Below the pieces are notes generated by a model, which saw nothing but the letters and a program-made list of their open reading frames with translations, did no database searches and was not told the DNA's origin. Below are positions 1 through 5,693 of a stretch of 6,711 nt of DNA, one piece after another. How positions within the stretch are numbered: position 1 is the first letter of the stretch; each line of letters opens with the position of its first letter. The DNA is taken from NCBI GenBank assembly GCA_009786045.1, contig WQTY01000118.1, forward strand, positions 1 to 6,711, read 5' to 3'. Source of the stretch: Pseudomonadota bacterium (lineage in GTDB: Bacteria; Myxococcota_A; Bradymonadia; UBA4248). A program made the position numbers and the translations under genes.

Positions 1-2
1 GC

Positions 3-128
3 CAGATTGGTTGCACGACAGCAGCCCCGTGCTATGTCTGCAACGATGGCTGGGGCGGCTGCAGTGCGACGCCTGCCACAGAGTGTGCAGCGCGCGGCGG
101 CGTAAAGTTCCCGGCACCATTAATGTAA
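3..128 (+). CDS. C-terminal end of a Cys-rich protein (partial)
   Basis: This is the last 41 codons of an open frame that enters from the left edge and stops at TAA (126-128). The product has five Cys in its first 28 residues, in the pattern C-x5-C-x2-C-x6-C-x7-C, with the core 'CYVCNDGWGGC' and a short tail 'VKFPAPLM'. Spaced Cys with Gly and Trp suggest a small disulfide-rich or metal-binding terminal domain, as in exported Cys-rich proteins. I do not recognise the family. Support for the plus strand comes from the strong intrinsic terminator starting 20 bases after the stop. The two other plus frames are also open here (stops at 103-105 and 131-133), so the frame choice rests on the more protein-like, Cys-patterned translation. 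No function can be given from this fragment. Confidence 0.45.
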   Translation, partial: QIGCTTAAPCYVCNDGWGGCSATPATECAARGGVKFPAPLM

Positions 129-147
129 AATAAACTGTTTCCTAACG

Positions 148-175
148 AGGCGCCCTTTGGGGCGCCTTTTTTTTT
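148..175 (+). terminator. Rho-independent terminator of the plus-strand gene
   Basis: A perfect 8-bp GC-rich stem, AGGCGCCC (148-155) with GGGCGCCT (160-167), encloses a TTTG loop and runs directly into nine T (167-175). It lies 20 bases after the TAA at 126-128. On the minus strand the hairpin is not followed by a T run, so it should work mainly for plus-strand transcription. Confidence 0.92.
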
Positions 176-238
176 GCTGCCTGGCCCAAAGCACCCACCC
201 TTCGGGCACCCCTCTCCGCACTTCGCACCCATCCACAA

Positions 239-284
239 GCGATACGAAGTATCGCAGGGGGTTCGGGGGAACTGGTTCCCCCGA
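239..284 (-). terminator. Two hairpins just after the minus-strand operon; possible 3'-end or repeat element
   Basis: Two perfect inverted repeats follow the outer-membrane protein stop codon (286-288). The first has 10-bp arms TCGGGGGAAC (263-272) and GTTCCCCCGA (275-284) around TG, and begins one base after the stop. The second has 7-bp arms GCGATAC (239-245) and GTATCGC (249-255) around three bases. Neither is followed by a U run on the minus strand, so this is not a textbook intrinsic terminator. It could block 3' exonucleases, act with Rho, or be a copy of a dispersed intergenic repeat. The remaining 176-238 is C-rich on the plus strand and shows no gene. Confidence 0.4.
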
Positions 285-285
285 G

Positions 286-1794
286 CTAAAACCGATACTG
301 AAGGGCGGCACGAAAACCGAGCGGATAGCGAAAGTTTCCGACGAAGGGAAAGAGATAGGCCACGACAAATCCTTCCAGGACAAAGTAAAACGGATCGACC
401 CCAAGGTTGACACCTGTTGACAGATGAAAGCCCCCTTCAGATGGCGAGGTGTTGTCCCGAACGCTGGATGGCGAGCAGTCCAGGTCGTGCCTGCCAAAGG
501 TCTTGCAGGTGACAGAGCGAGTGATGGCATAGGGCGTCGAATAGGCGTATTCGAGGCCAACGGACAGAAAGAGGCGAATCCAGTTGAAGTCGGCGCTGAG
601 ACCTGCGCCGCCGTACAGTCGGACCATCTCGAATGGGGCGTACAGGTCCCTGGCAAGATCCTGCCTGACAGACACCACTCCCAACCCGCCCTGGACATAG
701 AAATGCTTCGTCAGCATGTAAGTCACCAGCGCATCCGCGCCAAGGGCATGCACGAGGCTTGAGGTTGGAAAGTTCAGGTGCGTGAAATACACAAAACCAA
801 GCTCAAGGAAGACACGTCCTGCCTCGTCTGAAAAGATCGAGACATCGTCTGGTCTGGGCATTTCAAAGCATGCATAGACATTTTCCAGAACCATTGTCAT
901 GGCCTGCGAAATCAGCGCAGAATATCCGCCCTCTTCCTCGTCACGCTCAGAGACTGCAATGGTTTCATGCTGCATGCTGCGTTTGTCATGATCGTAGATA
1001 TCCAGCTCTACCGAAAAGTCTCCCTGGGCATCCTGAACGAGGCGCATGAAAATGACCCTGTTGAGTTCAAGGCTTTGGGCTAACCTGGCAGCATCGGCCA
1101 AAGGCGTCTGACGATAGACGGGGTTGTCGAGAAAAAGCTGCCTGGCTTCGTTATAAACATGGATTCTGTCTCGCGGCTGACGCCCCTCCAGGAGTGCCAG
1201 ATGCGGTGCAAGGCGTATCATCTCCATCATCGCCAGGCGTGCCGCATGAAACTGGGACATGTCCTCATCCTGTGTTTCACGAATCTGTGCAAGATAGGCG
1301 TAGGCAAGCATCTGATAGGCCGGCGCCACAGCGTGAGGTGCATAGTATGGTGCCAAAGCATCCTGATAACTGCGAACAACGCGCTGCAGTGACGATATGG
1401 CAAGACCGTAATTCATGTTGGCGAAATGGGACCTGGCATAGACCAGATCGATTTCTGCCTGTGCAAACCTGTCACGCTGCTCAAGATTTGAGGTTTTTAC
1501 ATGCGTGGCGATCATCGACTCCCGCAAGACGCGAACCACAGGATGTCTCTGAGCATGCGCGATCACAGCACGCCGTATGAAAGCAACATCAATATCGTGT
1601 TCCAGCACCTGGTTCTCGTACAGATAGATCGGCATCAGGGCAGGAAAAAAAGCCACACGTTTTGTATCAGTCTCCTGCACAACGATGGCGTCCAGGAGAT
1701 CTGCGCTTGCCTCCGGCACAAAACACATGCAGGCAGCGCACAGCAAAAGCACAAAATTCGCCGCACAGCGACATGCGCGCAGCAAACTCGTCAT
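286..1794 (-). CDS. Outer-membrane protein: TPR-like domain plus eight-stranded beta-barrel
   Basis: The 502-residue product begins with a Sec signal peptide, with a hydrophobic stretch at about 11-26 and likely cleavage after 'EASA' (31/32). Residues about 110-225 are helical and Tyr/Ala-rich, with TPR-like spacing ('YARSHFANMNYGLAISSLQ', then 'YQMLAYAYLAQ'). Residues 240-310 form a mixed alpha/beta linker. From about 325 there are eight amphipathic strands, at roughly 325-338, 347-362, 364-377, 390-404, 406-419, 454-466, 469-482 and 492-502. Turns after strands 2, 4 and 6 are short and loops after 1, 3, 5 and 7 are longer, as expected for an OmpA/OmpW-size barrel with its N-terminal domain in the periplasm. 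The last residue is Phe, the usual barrel-assembly signal. Loop 5 (420-453) carries Cys430 and Cys440, a possible surface disulfide. The ATG overlaps the stop of the lipoprotein gene (ATGA) and has no clear Shine-Dalgarno, so translational coupling is likely. Specific function unknown. Confidence 0.88.
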   Translation of the reverse strand: MTSLLRACRCAANFVLLLCAACMCFVPEASADLLDAIVVQETDTKRVAFFPALMPIYLYENQVLEHDIDVAFIRRAVIAHAQRHPVVRVLRESMIATHVKTSNLEQRDRFAQAEIDLVYARSHFANMNYGLAISSLQRVVRSYQDALAPYYAPHAVAPAYQMLAYAYLAQIRETQDEDMSQFHAARLAMMEMIRLAPHLALLEGRQPRDRIHVYNEARQLFLDNPVYRQTPLADAARLAQSLELNRVIFMRLVQDAQGDFSVELDIYDHDKRSMQHETIAVSERDEEEGGYSALISQAMTMVLENVYACFEMPRPDDVSIFSDEAGRVFLELGFVYFTHLNFPTSSLVHALGADALVTYMLTKHFYVQGGLGVVSVRQDLARDLYAPFEMVRLYGGAGLSADFNWIRLFLSVGLEYAYSTPYAITRSVTCKTFGRHDLDCSPSSVRDNTSPSEGGFHLSTGVNLGVDPFYFVLEGFVVAYLFPFVGNFRYPLGFRAALQYRF

Positions 1795-3074
1795 GGCTCA
1801 ATCACCGGAAACACCTCAACGCACGCCCTGGCCTCCGCAGATGGGCGTGAGCCAACATAGCAGCCTCGCTCAGCACGCTGTCCGGCTTCCAGATTCTCTG
1901 CCTTTAGCACGAGAACATCGCCTGGCGCACTCAGAACGTGCGTTATCGAATAACCCGGATACTCCCCCCACTCAATGCGTTCCCCCTCCCACTGGTAAAC
2001 ACGCCAGGAACGCGGCGCATCTGCGGGCCCGCCGGACGATAGCAAAACATCGACCTCGGCCCTGCGCGAGTTCGCAATCATCGCATGCGTCTCATCCGGC
2101 GCAAACACCAGGACATCTCCCGACAATTGCGCCAAAACCGGCTCTTCCTCCAGGTTCCAATAGCCATCCCCATTGAAGTCATCAAATGCCACCACTGTCG
2201 CCAGCGTCACCTGCGCCCCCGCCCACAGCTCGAAATCCGCAAACGCGCGAAGACGAACAAGACGCTGCCCTGTTTGGGGGTGTACATCACAGTCATCCAG
2301 CCTTGCCGTAAGATACGTCTGCACCTGCATCGGCACCAACGCGCCATCACCCCGAACCATCACCACAGCCAGACGAATGTTGTCGCATCGCCCCGCACTG
2401 GGCATACACCACGAGGATAAATCGAGGGCCGAAGGCAATCTGACCTGAAGTCCAAAATTGCGATAATGATCCACACACTCAAACGATTTCTCATAGAAAC
2501 GCTCCATTGTGCGCAAAACCATCTGGCTGCGTTCAATTTCTCCGCCGCTCTCACGCAGTTTCTGGCCGCCGCCATGACGAAAGGCCGCATCCTCCGGCAA
2601 CAAATAGGTCATATCCTGCGCATAGGTGCCATCTGAAACAATCTGGCCATTATAGCCGAGCCTGTCCAGGCGGCCATGCAACAGTTCTCCGATCATCCGT
2701 CCATCATACTGCCAGCGGCGCTGATGTACATCCGTAAAGGACAAATACACACGCCCTCCCCTCACATGCCCCTGATCCAAACGCGCACACTGATAATAAC
2801 CCAACGGCCTGTCGATAACCGCAGGCTGCTGGGAAAATGCCAAATACTCATCCAGCTCAAACTGCTCCACCACACCCCCCACAACATCATCAAATTGCTT
2901 CAGGTGGAAACGCATGAAATGAAATTTGGAGACAGTGCCCGGCTGACTCAAATTCACCAAAACCCGGCCAGAATGACTCGATTCTTCGAAACTCCCGTCT
3001 GCCCAGATTTTTCCTGAGCACCCGCTGAATATCGCACCAGCCAAACACACGAGCGCCACACAGATAAACCGCAT
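1791..3074 (-). CDS. Envelope lipoprotein with an EF-hand-like calcium loop
   Basis: The 427-residue product starts 'MRFICVALVCLAGAIFSGC', a lipoprotein signal with lipobox F16-S17-G18-Cys19. The residue after Cys is Ser rather than Asp, which favours the outer membrane by the Lol rule known from enterobacteria. A longer frame adds 17 residues upstream (ATG at 3125), but the ATG at 3074 has a perfect AGGAGG six bases before it and gives a proper signal peptide, so it is chosen. The mature part is mostly beta-rich with several Cys. Residues 299-310, 'DFNGDGYWNLEE', match a 12-position EF-hand/dockerin-type loop with ligands D299, N301, D303 and E310. I recognise no catalytic domain. It sits 10 bases after the kinase stop and overlaps the next gene by four bases, so all three are probably co-expressed and work together in the envelope. 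Confidence 0.87.
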   Translation of the reverse strand: MRFICVALVCLAGAIFSGCSGKIWADGSFEESSHSGRVLVNLSQPGTVSKFHFMRFHLKQFDDVVGGVVEQFELDEYLAFSQQPAVIDRPLGYYQCARLDQGHVRGGRVYLSFTDVHQRRWQYDGRMIGELLHGRLDRLGYNGQIVSDGTYAQDMTYLLPEDAAFRHGGGQKLRESGGEIERSQMVLRTMERFYEKSFECVDHYRNFGLQVRLPSALDLSSWCMPSAGRCDNIRLAVVMVRGDGALVPMQVQTYLTARLDDCDVHPQTGQRLVRLRAFADFELWAGAQVTLATVVAFDDFNGDGYWNLEEEPVLAQLSGDVLVFAPDETHAMIANSRRAEVDVLLSSGGPADAPRSWRVYQWEGERIEWGEYPGYSITHVLSAPGDVLVLKAENLEAGQRAERGCYVGSRPSAEARACVEVFPVIEP

Positions 3075-3080
3075 CGCATG

Positions 3081-3086
3081 CCTCCT
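3081..3086 (-). promoter_or_regulatory. Shine-Dalgarno of the lipoprotein gene, overlapping the kinase stop codon
   Basis: AGGAGG on the minus strand is followed by six bases and then the ATG at 3074. The first two bases of the motif are the last two of the upstream TAG (3085-3087), so ribosomes ending the kinase gene stop on this site. It decides the lipoprotein start and suggests coupled translation. Confidence 0.9.
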
Positions 3087-5625
3087 AGTCAAAAGCCAAG
3101 ACCCGTTCAGAGCCATGCGTCTCAATCAAACTGTCAACACGCGACAAAACCGCTGAACGCTGAGTCCAAAAGCGCTCAAACATCACTCGCTCTGCCACAC
3201 TGGCATCGGGAAACAGCAGATGATACGTCGTCTCCTTATCCAGCGCCCGAAGCTCATCGATAAACGATGCACTGAAACGTTCAACGCTCATGAAATGCTC
3301 TGTCACCTTCGAATGACCATAGGGCTGGAAAGCAGCACCATTGTCGATAGAGACAATGGCGTTACCCTTGAACTGACAATTCACCCCCCACCAACTGGGC
3401 ACACCAGAAAAACGATCCCAGTTACCCACCAGAAAATCGAACGTAAGAACCTGTGAAATCTGGTTGGCCAACCCTGCTGTCGTCAATGTTGGGGCCTGCT
3501 GCAATATCTTGGGCAAAAGCTTTCGCGTATTGTCCCGCGTGGAGAGCGGCGCCAACGCCTCCGACAACGACAAACCCTCTGGAAAATCGTTGGCCAAACT
3601 CAGCCACGGTCTCCATAGTGACAAAAATTCGATGGGAAAACGGGTAAAATCCGGCACCCAGGCCTTCAGTGTGGCGTGAAGGTATCTTTTGCCGTCCTCT
3701 GTTGTCCATATTAAATCCACCAACTGTGGACGGTATTCGGCCACCTTGCGAGATCTCGAACGGTTAAACATCGCCATGAACGCATTATATTCAATTCGAA
3801 CTTCTCGATTGTGAGGTATCTTAAATGCACAGTCAAGCAGCTCACACAATCGCCACGATGCTATCTCCGCGCGATAATTCGACTGGCGGCGCGTCTGAAG
3901 AGGTTTTAAAGCCCCTGCATTCTGACCATTCACGACGGGACGAAATGTCAGTGTCGATCCCCCGCCAAGCGGCGCAATCTCATCGTAGTATTGGGCATCG
4001 TCAATCGTATATATGGGCGAAATAAACTCCGGATCACTTTCGAAGCTCAGCAGCCACAACGATGCTATCTCCGGCGCAAACCTGAGACGATCCGGCGCTT
4101 CGCGAATAAAATCACGCGCCACAGAAAACTCGCCGCGACGAATGTATTCGGACACCAGCATCGCCAGGCTTTCCACATTCCCGGGGTACATCGCGTACAA
4201 AGTCCGGCGATAGTCATGTGCCTGCTCAGAATCGAGATCGCGTTCAGAGAGTACTGCGATTTCCTCTTTGATAAACTCTGGAAAATACGCATCAAAATCA
4301 AACGCCATCTGAACGCGCCGGCGTGCGCTGTCGACCGCTTTGCGCACATACTGCACATTCACCTCATCGTCCGCCACATCCTGTAACGCGATGACATCGC
4401 GCTTTGCCCAATGGCGAGGATCAAGCCAGGGCGACAAACCCGCAAATAAACCCATGGCATAAAGCAGATAAAGGATCCCTGCCAACAGCACGACCACCAT
4501 GGTCGTCCAAATCACGCCAACAGCCCCCGCCCTTCTTCGGGGCAAATCTGCCATAGACACCGATGGCAATGACAACTCATCCGACACACCCCTGACATTC
4601 AGCGACAACGCGACTGGCGGGTTCTCCAAAGAGACATCCTCCTCCGTTTGCTTTTCTGCCTCTTTGGCGAGGCATGCTTCGCGCTCTGCCTGTCGCCCGT
4701 CATCTGTGAACAGGGAAAAGCAACTGTCTTGCGTATCCTGTGGATGGCATGCCTCCCCGGCCTCATCCTCGCACGCTGCCTCGGCATTTTCTTCTAAAGA
4801 AATGCCAGGCCCATGTGCACGGGCCGACGGCGGCGGCGACCTTTCCAGATCAAACAGCTCACCAAAGCTCTTCTCTACCTCGGGATGGGGCTTGGCATCG
4901 AAAAAAACACCCTGCGCACGAAGCTTCTCAATGGCCGAATGCGCAGCAGCCGCCTTTGCGTCCACGACAGCCACAGGCTTGAAATCCGAACGCAGAACCT
5001 TTGCATGCCGAGGCCGGCGCTCACCCTGCTCGATAAAGAAATCCCCTTCGTCCAGAGACTGAACAGCCCGCACGCCTCCCACTTCGTCAAAGTGATAATC
5101 CCCTGGCGACATGGCCTGAATCCCAGCCGGCTGCCCGGTGCCGCGTCCATCCAGGACAACATCCCCAGAACTGAGAGACTGAACGCTGTCTTCACATGTC
5201 AACACCCCAAGCTGCGTCTGCACCCTGTCTGGTGCATTTTCTTCGCCGGCCTCAGCCGGCAAGGGGCGAGATATGTCGTCTCCGCGTCCGACAAGGCCAA
5301 CCGCTGTTGCAGGAAACCTGACCTCCACCAGCGTATCCCTCTCAAACGTCCCCCCTGCCTCGACAAGCGTCCGAATCTCAGACAACTCATCCTCATACCA
5401 TTCGGCAGTATCATCCGTATTTAACAACTGCGCAAACCGTGCAACGTGCTCGACATCATACTTCGACACCAGCGAAGGCTCCCCAAGAAACACCAGTTTC
5501 TCGCGCTCCAGCCGCTTAAGCCCCGTTTCGATGCTGGCCGCATACCCCCCCTTCGATGCGTGCTCACACACCCTGCACCCATCGCCGGCTGCCGAAATCT
5601 TGCTGCCACATGCACTACACTTCAC
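3085..5625 (-). CDS. Zinc-ribbon, single-pass membrane protein with FAM20/four-jointed-like kinase domain
   Basis: Numbering is from the GTG at 5625 (846 residues). Residues 3-20 form a zinc ribbon (C3-x2-C6, C17-x2-C20). A helical stretch (about 37-95), three short repeats (148-201) and an acidic disordered linker (about 275-335) follow. One membrane helix spans about 367-395; 'RRR' at 363-365 predicts N-in, C-out. After it come helical TPR-like segments (about 468-525) and a C-terminal domain (about 535-846) with the signature order of FAM20/four-jointed secretory kinases: a Gly-rich loop (554-556), Lys574 in 'ALKP', Glu587 in 'NYRAEIASWRLCELL', Asp737 in 'FDFLVGNWDR' and metal-binding Asp761 in 'IDNGAAF'. 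All key residues are present, so activity is plausible; substrate unknown. The GTG start has GGGGAA five bases upstream; a TTG at 5655 would add ten residues but lacks a ribosome site. It heads a tight three-gene unit. A HipA- or CotH-like kinase is the main alternative for this fold. Confidence 0.82.
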   Translation of the reverse strand: MKCSACGSKISAAGDGCRVCEHASKGGYAASIETGLKRLEREKLVFLGEPSLVSKYDVEHVARFAQLLNTDDTAEWYEDELSEIRTLVEAGGTFERDTLVEVRFPATAVGLVGRGDDISRPLPAEAGEENAPDRVQTQLGVLTCEDSVQSLSSGDVVLDGRGTGQPAGIQAMSPGDYHFDEVGGVRAVQSLDEGDFFIEQGERRPRHAKVLRSDFKPVAVVDAKAAAAHSAIEKLRAQGVFFDAKPHPEVEKSFGELFDLERSPPPSARAHGPGISLEENAEAACEDEAGEACHPQDTQDSCFSLFTDDGRQAEREACLAKEAEKQTEEDVSLENPPVALSLNVRGVSDELSLPSVSMADLPRRRAGAVGVIWTTMVVVLLAGILYLLYAMGLFAGLSPWLDPRHWAKRDVIALQDVADDEVNVQYVRKAVDSARRRVQMAFDFDAYFPEFIKEEIAVLSERDLDSEQAHDYRRTLYAMYPGNVESLAMLVSEYIRRGEFSVARDFIREAPDRLRFAPEIASLWLLSFESDPEFISPIYTIDDAQYYDEIAPLGGGSTLTFRPVVNGQNAGALKPLQTRRQSNYRAEIASWRLCELLDCAFKIPHNREVRIEYNAFMAMFNRSRSRKVAEYRPQLVDLIWTTEDGKRYLHATLKAWVPDFTRFPIEFLSLWRPWLSLANDFPEGLSLSEALAPLSTRDNTRKLLPKILQQAPTLTTAGLANQISQVLTFDFLVGNWDRFSGVPSWWGVNCQFKGNAIVSIDNGAAFQPYGHSKVTEHFMSVERFSASFIDELRALDKETTYHLLFPDASVAERVMFERFWTQRSAVLSRVDSLIETHGSERVLAFD
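4441..4527 (-). other. Membrane-spanning segment of the kinase protein
   Basis: These codons (about residues 367-395) encode the only long hydrophobic stretch in the protein, including 'MVVVLLAGILYLLYAMGLF'. Three Arg just before it and an acidic, Arg-poor start to the following region support the zinc ribbon in the cytoplasm and the kinase domain in the periplasm, by the positive-inside rule. Confidence 0.85.
5023..5184 (-). repeat. Three short internal repeats in the cytoplasmic part of the kinase protein
   Basis: The motif [VI]-Q-[SA]-[LM]-x2-G-D-x2-[LFI]-[DE] occurs at residues 148, 169 and 188 ('VQSLSSGDVVLD', 'IQAMSPGDYHFD', 'VQSLDEGDFFIE'). Copies one and three also match in DNA: the plus-strand words ATCCCC and AGAGACTGAAC recur exactly 120 bases apart (5041/5161 and 5054/5174). 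This points to an internal duplication that built a small beta-rich segment. Confidence 0.7.
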
Positions 5626-5630
5626 GCCAG

Positions 5631-5636
5631 TTCCCC
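5631..5636 (-). promoter_or_regulatory. Probable Shine-Dalgarno selecting the GTG start of the kinase gene
   Basis: GGGGAA on the minus strand lies five bases before the GTG at 5625-5623. No comparable purine-rich site precedes the alternative in-frame TTG at 5655, and the frame is closed further upstream by a TAG at 5671-5673. Confidence 0.55.
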
Positions 5637-5655
5637 AATCTAAAGACCTGTGCAA

Positions 5656-5672
5656 AGAACAATGGCTGTTCT
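5656..5672 (-). other. 17-bp palindrome in the RNase-kinase gap
   Basis: AGAACA and TGTTCT form perfect 6-bp arms around five bases, starting 21 bases after the RNase stop and ending 31 bases before the kinase GTG. It could be a weak 3' hairpin of the RNase transcript, or an operator. No T run of terminator length follows it on the minus strand. No convincing -35/-10 pair was seen in this 68-bp gap. Confidence 0.3.
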
Positions 5673-5693
5673 AAAACATCCGGCCTTCCGTGT

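Noticed and set aside
185..284. CRISPR array or tRNA in the hairpin-rich intergenic region
   Set aside because: There are no regularly spaced repeats with unique spacers, and no cloverleaf or T-loop consensus.
120..698. A 192-codon minus-strand frame overlapping the OMP gene and the terminator
   Set aside because: It overlaps the C-terminal barrel codons in another frame, gives a Pro/Ser/Arg-rich translation and crosses the terminator hairpin. It is a shadow frame.
1685..2176. A 163-codon plus-strand frame across the lipoprotein/OMP junction
   Set aside because: The translation is His/Pro/Arg-rich with no domain character, and the opposite strand has two well-supported genes.
286..3074. S-x-E tripeptides in the lipoprotein and OMP (for example 'SFE', 'SAE', 'SDE') as FAM20C-type target sites
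   Set aside because: The motif is too short and common by chance, and the specificity of this kinase-like domain is unknown.
4499..5424. Two plus-strand frames of 187 and 203 codons antisense to the kinase gene
   Set aside because: Both lie inside the linker-coding part of the kinase gene, have low-complexity Ser/Arg/Pro translations and lack ribosome sites. They reflect codon bias of the real gene.
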